Part shown: piece after piece, positions 7,228 through 14,329 of the stretch
How positions within the stretch are numbered: the first letter of the stretch is position 1
Layout: the number at the start of each line of letters is the position of its first letter
Source: URNF01 sp045594105
GTDB taxonomy: Bacteria; Bacillota; Clostridia; Oscillospirales; Acutalibacteraceae
Length of the DNA: 17,192 bases
Assembly (NCBI GenBank): GCA_045594105.1
Contig: JAZNXY010000048.1
Coordinates: 1 to 17,192, forward strand
Direction: 5' to 3'
Program-made: the position numbers and the translations under genes
Notes under the pieces: generated by a model
Databases searched by the model: none
What the model was told of the DNA's origin: nothing
The model's input: the letters and a program-made list of their open reading frames with translations, nothing else

Positions 7228-7422
7228 TTAAGCGTTGGTTACCTCGACGAGGTGGATGATTTTCGCTACTTTGCCTTTGGTGGCATCGTTATCGGGCTGG
7301 GTGGTAACATCACCGATTTTGTTCAGACCGAGCGCTTTTGCGGTAGCGATCTGTTCTTTTTTAGCACCGATAAGACTGCGGGTCAATTTAACCTGCAGGG
7401 TAGTAACTTTCTTCTTTGCCAT
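7228..7422 (-). CDS. rpmD: 50S ribosomal protein L30
   Basis: A 64-residue L30 of the short bacterial type with a ferredoxin-like fold. It begins MAKKKVTTLQVKLTRSLIGA, continues KKEQIATAKALGLNKIGD, and ends KVAKIIHLVEVTNA. The length is close to the usual 59-62 residues with a slightly extended C-terminus. The ATG at 7422 has GGAGGAACGGAAA in front. It sits between rpsE and rplO, the invariant order, with 15- and 25-nt gaps. Confidence 0.97.
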   Translation of the reverse strand: MAKKKVTTLQVKLTRSLIGAKKEQIATAKALGLNKIGDVTTQPDNDATKGKVAKIIHLVEVTNA

Positions 7423-7437
7423 TTTCCGTTCCTCCCA

Positions 7438-7950
7438 TTAACCTAAAATTTCCTGGGCGGTCTTGCCACGGAGCGCAGCCGCTTCTTCAGCGGTGCGGAG
7501 AGAGGCGAGACCTGCCATAGTGGCGCTCACCACGTTGCAGGGGTTGTTGGAACGGAGTGCCTTGCCGCGGATGTCTTTGATGCCGGCAGCTTCCACTACC
7601 GCACGAACAGCACCGCCGGCAATAACGCCGGTACCGGGGGCGGCGGGTTTTAACAACACTTCGCCGGCGCCGAACTTACCGATCACCTCGTGGGGAATGG
7701 TGGTACCCTTGAGGGACACTTTGATCATATGCTTTTTCGCGTCCTCGATGCCCTTGCGGATAGCATCCGGAACTTCGTTGGATTTACCCATGCCGAAACC
7801 CACGCTGCCTTTACCGTCGCCTACAACGATCAGAGCGGAGAACTTCATAATACGACCGCCTTTTACGGTCTTGCTGACACGGTTGATAGCTACGACGTTC
7901 TCAATGAACTCGTTCTCCTGTGCCTGCTTTTTGTCTTGAAATCTGGCCAA
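7438..7950 (-). CDS. rpsE: 30S ribosomal protein S5 (TTG start)
   Basis: A 170-residue S5 that contributes to decoding fidelity and the mRNA entry helicase. The N-terminal double-stranded-RNA-binding-like domain holds VVAINRVSKTVKGGRIMKFS and ALIVVGDGKGSVGFGMGKSN. The loop around VSKTVKGGR is where spectinomycin-resistance changes map in other bacteria; it looks wild type. The C-terminal domain contains GTGVIAGGAVRAVVEAAGI. The start codon is TTG at 7950-7948 (Leu/Met-Ala-Arg-Phe-Gln-Asp), supported by AAGGAGGAAGTACT immediately upstream and by the lack of an ATG at a sensible position. Confidence 0.96.
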   Translation of the reverse strand: MARFQDKKQAQENEFIENVVAINRVSKTVKGGRIMKFSALIVVGDGKGSVGFGMGKSNEVPDAIRKGIEDAKKHMIKVSLKGTTIPHEVIGKFGAGEVLLKPAAPGTGVIAGGAVRAVVEAAGIKDIRGKALRSNNPCNVVSATMAGLASLRTAEEAAALRGKTAQEILG

Positions 7951-7968
7951 AGTACTTCCTCCTTTTCC

Positions 7969-8328
7969 TTAGAACTTGAGGCCGCCCTCACGGGCGCCTT
8001 CGGCCAGCTCTTGCACACGGCCGTGGTATACGTAGCCGCCGCGGTCGAAAACTACTTCCGTAATTCCCTTTTCCACAGCACGCTTTGCGATCAGTTCGCC
8101 AACCTTACGGGCGGCTTCCTTGTTGCCACCGTTCATGCCGAAATCCTTTTCGACAGAAGAAGCGGAAACGAGGGTTACACCATTTACGTCATCGATCAAC
8201 TGGGCATAGATGTTACTCAGGGAGCGAAACACGTTCAGGCGGGGGCACTCGGGAGTGCCGCTGATTTTGCCGCGCACGCGAGCGTGGCGGTGCAGACGGG
8301 CTTTGTTGCTGTCTTTTTTACTCACCAT
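7969..8328 (-). CDS. rplR: 50S ribosomal protein L18
   Basis: A 119-residue L18, which binds 5S rRNA with L5 and anchors it in the central protuberance. Recognisable parts are the basic N-terminus (SNKARLHRHARVRGKISGTP), RLNVFRSLSNIYAQLIDDVNG, and the conserved end FDRGGYVYHGRVQELAEGAR-EGGL-F. The ATG at 8328 has AGGAGGAGTGAGTAGTC upstream. A GTG one codon downstream is an alternative start with slightly closer spacing. Located between rplF and rpsE as usual. Confidence 0.97.
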   Translation of the reverse strand: MVSKKDSNKARLHRHARVRGKISGTPECPRLNVFRSLSNIYAQLIDDVNGVTLVSASSVEKDFGMNGGNKEAARKVGELIAKRAVEKGITEVVFDRGGYVYHGRVQELAEGAREGGLKF

Positions 8329-8345
8329 GACTACTCACTCCTCCT

Positions 8346-8894
8346 TTATTTCTTGCCTTTACCGCCGGTCTTGCCTTCCTTACGGCGGATGACTTCGTCG
8401 GCGTACTTGATACCCTTGCCCTTATAAGGTTCGGGCATACGTTTTTCACGTACTTCAGCTGCAAATTGACCGACCAGCTGTTTATCGGCGCCGGAAATCA
8501 CAATATGGTTGGGATCCGGCACATCGATGGTGATGCCATCGATTTCTTCCATAATGACCTGATGGCTGTAGCCAAGGTTCATTACGAGCTGTTTGCCCTG
8601 CTTCTGCACACGGTAGCCAACACCGTTAACTTCCAGTTCCTTTTTGAAACCTTCGGTTACGCCAACAACCATGTTGTTGATGAGGGTACGGGTAAGACCG
8701 TGCAGAGAGCGGTTTTCTTTTTCGTCATTCGGGCGGGTTACGCGAATCATATTGTCCGCTACTTCCACCGTCATAGCGGTGCTGACTTTCTGGGTCAAAG
8801 TGCCTTTGGGGCCTTTAACGGTCACAAGACCGGCTTCAACCTTTACTTCAACACCTGCGGGGATAACGATTTCTTTACGTCCAATTCTCGACAT
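8346..8894 (-). CDS. rplF: 50S ribosomal protein L6
   Basis: A 182-residue L6 made of two similar alpha/beta domains, located near the factor-binding site and the sarcin-ricin loop. It starts MSRIGRKEIVIPAGVEVKVE, has KGPKGTLTQKVSTAMTVEV in the first domain, and contains the C-terminal signature PEPYKGKGIKYADEVIRRKE. The ATG at 8894 is preceded by AAGGGGGTAAAGAAA. It follows rpsH by 14 nt and precedes rplR by 17 nt. Confidence 0.98.
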   Translation of the reverse strand: MSRIGRKEIVIPAGVEVKVEAGLVTVKGPKGTLTQKVSTAMTVEVADNMIRVTRPNDEKENRSLHGLTRTLINNMVVGVTEGFKKELEVNGVGYRVQKQGKQLVMNLGYSHQVIMEEIDGITIDVPDPNHIVISGADKQLVGQFAAEVREKRMPEPYKGKGIKYADEVIRRKEGKTGGKGKK

Positions 8895-8908
8895 TTTTCT
8901 TTACCCCC

Positions 8909-9310
8909 TTACCACACAAACGCCAGGACTTCGCCGCCAACATTCGCTTTGCGGGCTGCCTTGTCGGTCATAACGCCCTTAGAAGTGGAGACGATTGCGG
9001 TGCCGATGCCTTTCATGACCTTCGGCATGTCCTCGCTGCTGGAATAGATGCGCAGACCGGGTTTGGATACACGGCGAACACCTTTGAGTACCTGGGTGCG
9101 GGAAGCACCTTCGTATTTAAGGGTCACACGAATTACGCCCTGTTTGCCATCTTCAATAATCTGAAAACCTTTTACGTATCCTTCGTCCACCAGAATCTGG
9201 GCAATAGCCTTCTTCATGTTGGAAGCGGGGATATCCACCGTATCATGCTTTGCTGCATTCGCATTGCGAATACGGGTAAGCATATCGGCGATAGTATCAC
9301 TGATTTGCAT
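8909..9310 (-). CDS. rpsH: 30S ribosomal protein S8
   Basis: A 133-residue S8 that binds 16S rRNA helix 21 early in 30S assembly. It begins MQISDTIADMLTRIRNANAA, has the middle segment PGLRIYSSSEDMPKVMKGIG, and ends with the family signature STSKGVMTDKAARKANVGGE followed by VLAFVW. The ATG at 9310 follows AAAGGAGGTAACGGA. In E. coli S8 represses the spc segment by binding near the rplE start; I did not identify a comparable mimic here. Confidence 0.98.
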   Translation of the reverse strand: MQISDTIADMLTRIRNANAAKHDTVDIPASNMKKAIAQILVDEGYVKGFQIIEDGKQGVIRVTLKYEGASRTQVLKGVRRVSKPGLRIYSSSEDMPKVMKGIGTAIVSTSKGVMTDKAARKANVGGEVLAFVW

Positions 9311-9330
9311 TCCGTTACCTCCTTTAGCTA

Positions 9331-9516
9331 TTACCAGCTGGCTTTCTTAACGCCGGGGATTTCACCTTTGTAGGCAAGCTCTCTGAAGCAAATACGGCAG
9401 ATACCGTAGCGACGCAGATATGCGTGCGGACGGCCGCAGATTTTGCAACGATTGTATGCCCGGGTGGAGTATTTCGGCGTACGCTGCTGTTTGATTTTCA
9501 TGGATGTTTTCGCCAT
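9331..9516 (-). CDS. rpsZ: 30S ribosomal protein S14, zinc-binding type Z
   Basis: A 61-residue S14 of the short zinc form. The four zinc ligands are Cys24, Cys27, Cys40 and Cys43 (CKIC and CRIC, bracketing GRPHAYLRRYG). The N-terminus reads MAKTSMKIKQQRTPKYSTRA and the C-terminus GEIPGVKKASW. It sits in the 30S head near S3 and S10. The ATG at 9516 has AAGGAGGAGTAGAAA before it. This short Cys4 type is usual in Firmicutes and Actinobacteria, and differs from the longer proteobacterial S14 without cysteines. Confidence 0.97.
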   Translation of the reverse strand: MAKTSMKIKQQRTPKYSTRAYNRCKICGRPHAYLRRYGICRICFRELAYKGEIPGVKKASW

Positions 9517-9529
9517 TTTCTACTCCTCC

Positions 9530-10069
9530 TTACTTCGCAAAGGGAGCGCCCATCAGGGTGAGCAGCTCACGTGCTTCTTCGTCGTTCTGTGCGGTGGTTA
9601 CGAAGCAGATGTCCATACCACGCACCTTGTCGATCTTGTCATACTCAATTTCAGGGAAAATGAGCTGTTCCTTCAGACCCATGTTGTAGTTACCGCGACC
9701 GTCGAACGCATTCGGGTTGATACCACGGAAGTCACGTACACGGGGCAGAGCCACGTTGAACAAACGGTCCAGGAACTCATACATTCTTTCACCACGAAGG
9801 GTAACCTTCGCACCGATGCTCATACCTTCACGCAGTTTAAAGTTCGCAACAGACTTGCGTGCTTTACATACGATCGGTTTCTGACCGGTGATGGTGCCAA
9901 GATCCGCAATGATAGCGTCGATTACCTTCGCATTGTCACGGGCTTCGCCGCAGCTTACGTTGATAACGATTTTATCCAGCTTCGGGATCTGCATTACGCT
10001 CTTATAGCCGAACTTTTTCATCAAGGAAGGAGCAACTTCTTTGACGTAGTATTCTTTTAATCTAGCCAT
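9530..10069 (-). CDS. rplE: 50S ribosomal protein L5
   Basis: A 179-residue L5 that binds 5S rRNA, contacts P-site tRNA and bridges to S13. It begins MARLKEYYVKEVAPSLMKKF, contains KLDKIVINVSCGEARDNAKV, TGQKPIVCKARKSVANFKLR and LPRVRDFRGINPNAFDGRGN, and ends LTLMGAPFAK. The start is ATG 10069, supported by AAGGAGGAGAACGAAA. Longer in-frame starts upstream would run through this SD and add unrelated arginine-rich residues. Follows rplX by 14 nt. Confidence 0.98.
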   Translation of the reverse strand: MARLKEYYVKEVAPSLMKKFGYKSVMQIPKLDKIVINVSCGEARDNAKVIDAIIADLGTITGQKPIVCKARKSVANFKLREGMSIGAKVTLRGERMYEFLDRLFNVALPRVRDFRGINPNAFDGRGNYNMGLKEQLIFPEIEYDKIDKVRGMDICFVTTAQNDEEARELLTLMGAPFAK

Positions 10070-10083
10070 TTTCGTTCTCCTCC

Positions 10084-10404
10084 TTACAGTTCTTCGCCGC
10101 AACGAGCGCAAACACGGGTTTTGCTGCCGTCTTTAGCAATATTGTGCTTTACACGGGTCGCTTTTTTGCAAGCAGGGCACACAACCTGTGCTTTGCAAGC
10201 ATACATAGCGCCTTCGGCTTCAACGATGCCGCCCGCTTCGCCCATTCTACGGGGTTTCACGTGCTTTTTCACCATGTTGATGCCTTCCACGATGATTTTA
10301 CCCTCTTTGGGGCTGACTTCCAGGACTTTGCCCTGTTTGCCTTTGTCATCGCCGGAAATGATACGGACGGTATCGTCCTTTTTCACATGCAGTTTGTTAC
10401 TCAA
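10084..10404 (-). CDS. rplX: 50S ribosomal protein L24 (TTG start, Cys4 tail)
   Basis: A 106-residue L24, an assembly initiator with an N-terminal KOW domain (DDTVRIISGDDKGKQGKVLE, residues 11-30) that sits near the tunnel exit. The C-terminus carries two CxxC pairs (Cys76/Cys79 in CPACKK, Cys99/Cys102 in CARCGEEL), a likely zinc ribbon also found in other clostridial L24 proteins. I start it at TTG 10404-10402 (Met-Ser-Asn-Lys-Leu-His-Val) because AAGGAGGTG sits at the right distance. That SD overlaps the TAA stop of rplN (TAAGGAGGTG). An ATG 33 nt further upstream lies inside rplN and before the SD, and is unlikely. Confidence 0.95.
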   Translation of the reverse strand: MSNKLHVKKDDTVRIISGDDKGKQGKVLEVSPKEGKIIVEGINMVKKHVKPRRMGEAGGIVEAEGAMYACKAQVVCPACKKATRVKHNIAKDGSKTRVCARCGEEL

Positions 10405-10417
10405 TTCCGACACCTCC

Positions 10418-10786
10418 TTACAGTACTTCGGGAGCAAGACTCAGGATGCGGAGATAATCTTTCTCTCTGAGTTCTCTTGCCACAGGCCCAAAGATACGGG
10501 TACCTCTGGGGCTCTTGTCGTCACGGATGATAACCGCAGCATTTTCATCAAAGCTGATGTAGCTGCCGTCTTCACGACGGGTTTCTTTTACAGTACGGAC
10601 GATAACGGCTTTCACCACGTCGCCCTTTTTCACAACGCCGCCGGGTGCCGCTTTCTTAACAGAAGCAACCACAACGTCGCCGATATTCGCATACCTCCGG
10701 CCGGAACCACCGAGAACGCGGATGCACATAAGCTCTTTCGCGCCGGTGTTGTCGGCTACTTTGAGGTGGGTTTGCTGTTGAATCAC
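10418..10786 (-). CDS. rplN: 50S ribosomal protein L14 (GTG start)
   Basis: A 122-residue L14, an intersubunit-bridge protein of the 50S. It is very conserved: IQQQTHLKVADNTGAKELMC, GGSGRRYANIGDVVVASVKK, RTRGTRIFG-type block seen as KSPRGTRIFGPVARELRE, and the end RILSLAPEVL. The start is GTG at 10786-10784, with AAGGAGGAAATACT ahead. It is the first gene of the spc segment and lies after an 84-nt structured spacer, the boundary that separates S10 and spc operons in E. coli. No clear promoter is present here, so cotranscription with the S10 segment is likely. Confidence 0.97.
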   Translation of the reverse strand: MIQQQTHLKVADNTGAKELMCIRVLGGSGRRYANIGDVVVASVKKAAPGGVVKKGDVVKAVIVRTVKETRREDGSYISFDENAAVIIRDDKSPRGTRIFGPVARELREKDYLRILSLAPEVL

Positions 10787-10870
10787 AGTATTTCCTCCTT
10801 CCGGGAATTAACTCCCTTTGTATCCCCGCCCTTGTCCCTGCCTTTAACAGGGGAACGGGATACACCGACA
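10787..10870 (-). promoter_or_regulatory. Structured rpsQ-rplN spacer (S10/spc boundary)
   Basis: An outer 7-bp stem GTATCCC (10820-10826) with GGGATAC (10857-10863) encloses an inner stem CCCTG (10836-10840) with CAGGG (10848-10852). A smaller GGGA/TCCC palindrome lies next to the rplN SD. On the transcribed strand no T-run follows the stem, so it is not an obvious terminator. It could be a processing site or a regulatory structure for rplN. Confidence 0.45.
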
Positions 10871-11128
10871 TTATTTTGCCTTTTCAATGATGCGGGTCAG
10901 TCTCCAACGCTTGTCTTTGGACAGCGGGCGGGTCTCCATAACCTCAACCACGTCGCCCTTACGGCATTCGTTCGCCTCGTCGTGGGCTTTCAGTCTGACG
11001 GTACGCTTCACAATTTTTTTGTACAACGGATGACGGACATTGTCCTCAATAGCAACAACGATGGTTTTGTCCATTTTGTCGCTGACAACCGTACCGGTAC
11101 GGGTTTTTCTAAGATTCCGTTCGCTCAC
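10871..11128 (-). CDS. rpsQ: 30S ribosomal protein S17 (GTG start)
   Basis: An 85-residue S17, an OB-fold primary 16S rRNA binder in the 30S body. It matches the family throughout: RNLRKTRTGTVVSDKMDKTI, VAIEDNVRHPLYKKIVKRTV and RLKAHDEANECRKGDVVEVM, ending TRPLSKDKRWRLTRIIEKAK. The start codon is GTG at 11128-11126 (Met-Ser-Glu-Arg-Asn), behind AAGGAGGAGTAAACT. It is the last gene of the S10 segment. Confidence 0.97.
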   Translation of the reverse strand: MSERNLRKTRTGTVVSDKMDKTIVVAIEDNVRHPLYKKIVKRTVRLKAHDEANECRKGDVVEVMETRPLSKDKRWRLTRIIEKAK

Positions 11129-11146
11129 AGTTTACTCCTCCTTCCG

Positions 11147-11356
11147 TTACGCCTGTGCCTTGAGTTCGTTCTCACGCATGATGGTCTTTACGAGAGCGAT
11201 CTCTTTTTTCACGGCTTTAAGACGCATCGGATTGTCGAGCTGATTAACAGCATGCTGGAATCGCAGATTGAATAATTCTTTCTTGAGTTCGTCCAGCTTC
11301 TTGACCAACTCTGCGTCGCTCAGTTCGCGGATCTTTGCAATTTCAGCTTTTTTCAT
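11147..11356 (-). CDS. rpmC: 50S ribosomal protein L29
   Basis: A 69-residue, mainly helical L29 that sits at the peptide-exit tunnel and forms part of the docking site for SRP and trigger factor with L23. It starts MKKAEIAKIRELSDAELVKK and contains the signature LKKELFNLRFQHAVNQLDNP. The ATG overlaps the rplP stop by one base (TAATG), implying translational coupling. Confidence 0.97.
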   Translation of the reverse strand: MKKAEIAKIRELSDAELVKKLDELKKELFNLRFQHAVNQLDNPMRLKAVKKEIALVKTIMRENELKAQA

Positions 11357-11778
11357 TACTGCTCACCCTCCGCTTCCTTGGTCACAAATTTACATTTGAT
11401 GGGCAGCTTGTTAGCAGCAAGACGCATAGCTTCCTGTGCTACTTCCTCGCTCACGCCGGCGATTTCGAACATCACACGGCCGGGCTTTACAACCGCAACC
11501 CAGTATTCCGGAGAACCTTTACCGGAACCCATGCGGGTTTCAGCGGGTTTTTCGGTAATGGGCTTGTCGGGGAAGATTTTGATCCATACCTGACCGCCAC
11601 GTTTGATGTAACGGGTCATGGCGATACGGGCTGCCTCGATCTGACGGGAGGTGATCCAAGCGGGCTCTAATGCCTGCAGACCAAACTCGCCGTAGGTGAT
11701 TTCATTGCCGCGGTAGGCCTTACCGGTAAGGCGGCCTCTGTGAACGCGGCGATATTTAACTCTCTTAGGTAACAGCAT
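11356..11778 (-). CDS. rplP: 50S ribosomal protein L16
   Basis: A 140-residue L16, a late-assembling protein near the A site and the peptidyl transferase centre. It begins MLLPKRVKYRRVHRGRLTGK. It has ITSRQIEAARIAMTRYIKRG, the conserved block KPAETRMGSGKGSPEYWVAV and VKPGRVMFEIAGVSEE, and ends in an acidic tail. Its ATG overlaps the rpsC stop by one base (TAATG), and its own stop overlaps the rpmC start the same way, making a coupled rpsC-rplP-rpmC run. Confidence 0.98.
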   Translation of the reverse strand: MLLPKRVKYRRVHRGRLTGKAYRGNEITYGEFGLQALEPAWITSRQIEAARIAMTRYIKRGGQVWIKIFPDKPITEKPAETRMGSGKGSPEYWVAVVKPGRVMFEIAGVSEEVAQEAMRLAANKLPIKCKFVTKEAEGEQ

Positions 11779-12443
11779 TACTTACGGCCTCCTTCACGAC
11801 GGGGCTTCGCAGCACCGGCAAGAACTTCACCGCGGTAAATCCAGACTTTCACGCCGATTTTACCGTAGGTGGTGTCTGCCTCAGCGAAACCGTAATCAAT
11901 ATCCGCACGCAGAGTCTGCAGCGGAATGGTGCCTTCATGGTACTGCTCGGTACGTGCGATTTCCGCACCGCCGAGACGACCGGCACACTGGGTTTTGATA
12001 CCCTTTGCGCCCAGCTTCATCGCACGGCCGATCGCCTGCTTCATAGCGCGGCGGAAGGCGATACGTTTTTCGAGCTGCTGTGCAATGTTTTCGGCAACGA
12101 GCTGTGCGTCAACGTCGGGGTTTTTCACCTCAACGATGTTGAGCACGGTCGCTTTGCCGAGCTTCTGTTCGCAGGTCAAACGGAGTTTCTCAATTTCGGT
12201 GCCGCCCTTACCGATTACCAGACCGGGCTTCGCACAGAAAATGTTTACACGCACACGAGCTGCGTCACGTTCGATCTCTACTTTGGAGACGCCTGCTGCA
12301 TACAGGGTCTTTTTCAGATATTTGCGCAGGTTGTAGTCAGATACCAGCGTATCGCCGAAATCTTTATCAGCTACGAACCAGCGGGAATCCCAATTCTTAA
12401 TAATACCGACTCTAAGGCCGTGGGGATTAACTTTCTGTCCCAT
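11778..12443 (-). CDS. rpsC: 30S ribosomal protein S3
   Basis: A 221-residue S3 of the 30S head, part of the mRNA entry tunnel and its helicase function. It starts MGQKVNPHGLRVGIIKNWDS. A type II KH domain follows, with the GxxG loop VIGKGG at residues 76-81. The C-terminal domain contains AQLVAENIAQQLEKRIAFRR, CAGRLGGAEIARTEQYHEG and YGKIGVKVWIYRGEVL. The ATG at 12443 follows AAGGAGGAGGTACATT. Confidence 0.98.
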   Translation of the reverse strand: MGQKVNPHGLRVGIIKNWDSRWFVADKDFGDTLVSDYNLRKYLKKTLYAAGVSKVEIERDAARVRVNIFCAKPGLVIGKGGTEIEKLRLTCEQKLGKATVLNIVEVKNPDVDAQLVAENIAQQLEKRIAFRRAMKQAIGRAMKLGAKGIKTQCAGRLGGAEIARTEQYHEGTIPLQTLRADIDYGFAEADTTYGKIGVKVWIYRGEVLAGAAKPRREGGRK

Positions 12444-12462
12444 AATGTACCTCCTCCTTCGC

Positions 12463-12798
12463 TTATTCTTTTTCCTTAAGCACTAAGGTGATGTGTGAAG
12501 TTCTCTTTTCGATGCGATAAGCACGACCCTGTGCACGCGGACGGATTCTCTTGAGAATCGGGCCGGGGCATACGAAACATTCGGAAACATACAGATCCTC
12601 TTTGTTGAGGTTCAGGTTGTTTTCTGCGTTCGCAGTCGCGGATTTGAGCAACTTTGCGATCGGCTCGCAAGCTGCTTTGGGGGTGAATTTTACGATCGCC
12701 ATCGCCTCGTCTACCGGCTTATTGCGGATGAGGTCGAGAACGATTTTCACTTTGCGAGGGGAAATACGGACATACGTTGCTTGTGCCCTTGCTTCCAT
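12463..12798 (-). CDS. rplV: 50S ribosomal protein L22
   Basis: A 111-residue L22 whose beta-hairpin lines the peptide-exit tunnel. It starts MEARAQATYVRISPRKVKIV and contains ATANAENNLNLNKEDLYVSE. The hairpin tip region is PGPILKRIRPRAQGRAYRIE, where macrolide-resistance changes arise in other species; nothing abnormal is visible. The ATG at 12798 follows GGAAAGGAGAGAAACACC. Confidence 0.98.
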   Translation of the reverse strand: MEARAQATYVRISPRKVKIVLDLIRNKPVDEAMAIVKFTPKAACEPIAKLLKSATANAENNLNLNKEDLYVSECFVCPGPILKRIRPRAQGRAYRIEKRTSHITLVLKEKE

Positions 12799-12821
12799 GG
12801 TGTTTCTCTCCTTTCCGTGGA

Positions 12822-13094
12822 TTAGCCGCTAGTTTTGGAACCCACATGACCTTTGAAGGTACGGGTGGGAGCAAACTCGCCGAGTTTATGTCCGACCATG
12901 TCTTCAGTGACATATACCGGAACGTGTTTACGACCGTCATGTACGGCAATGGTGTGGCCAACGAAATCCGGGAAGATAGTGGAGGAACGACTCCAGGTCT
13001 TCAGGATGCGTTTTTCGCCGGCGGCATTCATTTCTTTGATCCTTTTCAGCAGCACGGGCTGGACGAAAGGACCCTTCTTTACGCTTCTGCTCAT
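12822..13094 (-). CDS. rpsS: 30S ribosomal protein S19
   Basis: A 90-residue S19 from the 30S head that contacts S13 and the intersubunit bridge. It opens MSRSVKKGPFVQPVLLKRIK. It has the conserved WSRSSTIFPDFVGHTIAVHD and GRKHVPVYVTEDMVGHKLGE segments, then FAPTRTFKGHVGSKTSG. The ATG at 13094 follows GAAAGGAGATCAAGATTT. Length and order (rplB-rpsS-rplV) are standard. Confidence 0.98.
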   Translation of the reverse strand: MSRSVKKGPFVQPVLLKRIKEMNAAGEKRILKTWSRSSTIFPDFVGHTIAVHDGRKHVPVYVTEDMVGHKLGEFAPTRTFKGHVGSKTSG

Positions 13095-13114
13095 AAATCT
13101 TGATCTCCTTTCGC

Positions 13115-13945
13115 TTATTTGCTGCGACGTTTCACGATAAACTTATCGGAACGGTTTTTGGTCTTACGGGTTTTGTGGCCCAGAGCGGGTTTGCCCCACG
13201 GGGTCACGGGGCCGGGACGGCCGATGGGGGATTTACCCTCACCACCACCGTGCGGATGGTCACAGGGGTTCATAACGGAACCGCGAACCTGCGGTCTCCA
13301 ACCCATGTGGCGTTTACGGCCGGCTTTACCGATTTTCTGGTTAGCGTGGTCCGCATTGCCTACCTGGCCGATAGTAGCCATGCAGTTCATCGGAACGTAA
13401 CGCATTTCACCGGAAGGCAGACGCACCATAGCGAGTGCGCCTTCTTTACCCATGAGCTGTGCCATAGCACCGGCTGCACGGGCAAGCTGAGCACCCTTGC
13501 CGGGATACAGCTCAACGTTGTGGATGAAGGTACCGGTCGGGATAGCGGAAAGCGGCAGAGCGTTGCCCGGCTTGATGTCCGCATCAGCACCGGCGGAAAC
13601 CTTATCGCCAACCTTGAGGCCGGCAGGAGCGATGATATAACGTTTTTCGCCGTCTTCGTACTGTACCAGTGCGATGTTGGCGGTGCGGTTCGGGTCATAT
13701 TCGAGGGTCATTACGGTACCCACAACACCCGCGTTACCACGTTTGAAGTCGATAATTCTGTACTTCTTACGGTTGCCGCCGCCACGATGACGAACGGTGA
13801 TGCGACCGTAGCTGTTACGGCCGGCTTTTTTGTTTTTGGGAGCCAGCAAGCTCTTCTCCGGTGCTACCTTAGACAGTTCGCTGTAATCGATAACAGACAT
13901 ACCGCGGCGACCGGGAGTTGTCGGCTTATACACTTTAATAGCCAT
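13115..13945 (-). CDS. rplB: 50S ribosomal protein L2
   Basis: A 276-residue L2, one of the most conserved ribosomal proteins, needed for subunit association and peptidyl transferase activity. It starts MAIKVYKPTTPGRRGMSVID, has the OB-like and SH3-like RNA-binding domains (RHRGGGNRKKYRIIDFKRGN onward), and carries the functional His-rich loop CDHPHGGGEG near residues 228-237, followed by KTRKTKNRSDKFIVKRR. The ATG at 13945 follows AAAAGGAGAGAAATTGA. It is preceded by a 90-nt gap after rplW that holds only short potential stems. Confidence 0.98.
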   Translation of the reverse strand: MAIKVYKPTTPGRRGMSVIDYSELSKVAPEKSLLAPKNKKAGRNSYGRITVRHRGGGNRKKYRIIDFKRGNAGVVGTVMTLEYDPNRTANIALVQYEDGEKRYIIAPAGLKVGDKVSAGADADIKPGNALPLSAIPTGTFIHNVELYPGKGAQLARAAGAMAQLMGKEGALAMVRLPSGEMRYVPMNCMATIGQVGNADHANQKIGKAGRKRHMGWRPQVRGSVMNPCDHPHGGGEGKSPIGRPGPVTPWGKPALGHKTRKTKNRSDKFIVKRRSK

Positions 13946-14035
13946 TCAATTTCTCTCCTTTTCTTGGCTTTGCGAGACTTTACGGATGATCTGTTCCATC
14001 CATCTATGTCCCATACGTTGCCTTAGCGGCAGTTC

Positions 14036-14329
14036 TTAGAACATACCGTCGAAGAACTCAATGGTCTTGGAGTCTTCGGTCAGCGTAACGATCGCTTTTT
14101 TCCAATCAGAGGTGTAACCCTCGTGACGGCCCATACGGCGCAGGCGACCTTTCATGCTGATGGTGTTGACCTTCGCGACTTTCACGCCGAAGATCTCTTC
14201 CACGGCCTGAGCGATAGCGATTTTGTTCGCATCCTTCTTTACACGGAAGGTGTATTTTTTCTCAGGCAGAACGGAGACGGCTTTCTCGGTAATTACCGGA
14301 GCCAGGATGATATCACGTGCAGTGCTCAT
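14036..14329 (-). CDS. rplW: 50S ribosomal protein L23
   Basis: A 97-residue L23, the main ribosomal docking site for trigger factor and SRP at the tunnel exit. It contains ARDIILAPVITEKAVSVLPE, the conserved YTFRVKKDANKIAIAQAVEE and IFGVKVAKVNTISMKGRLRR segments, and a short C-terminal strand. Its ATG overlaps the end of rplD by 4 nt (ATGA), so the two are translationally coupled. The SD AGGAGGTATACAG lies inside rplD. Confidence 0.98.
   Translation of the reverse strand: MSTARDIILAPVITEKAVSVLPEKKYTFRVKKDANKIAIAQAVEEIFGVKVAKVNTISMKGRLRRMGRHEGYTSDWKKAIVTLTEDSKTIEFFDGMF

Noticed and set aside
10405..10437. Longer L24 start at 10437
   Set aside because: It would overlap the end of rplN and precede the SD. 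The TTG at 10404 fits both the SD spacing and the family N-terminus.
13100..14026. 308-codon open frame on the plus strand opposite rplB
   Set aside because: This is a shadow of the strongly biased L2 codon usage on the other strand. No SD or promoter precedes it and no family resemblance is seen. The same applies to the long plus-strand frames opposite rpoA, rplX/rplN, rplR and others.
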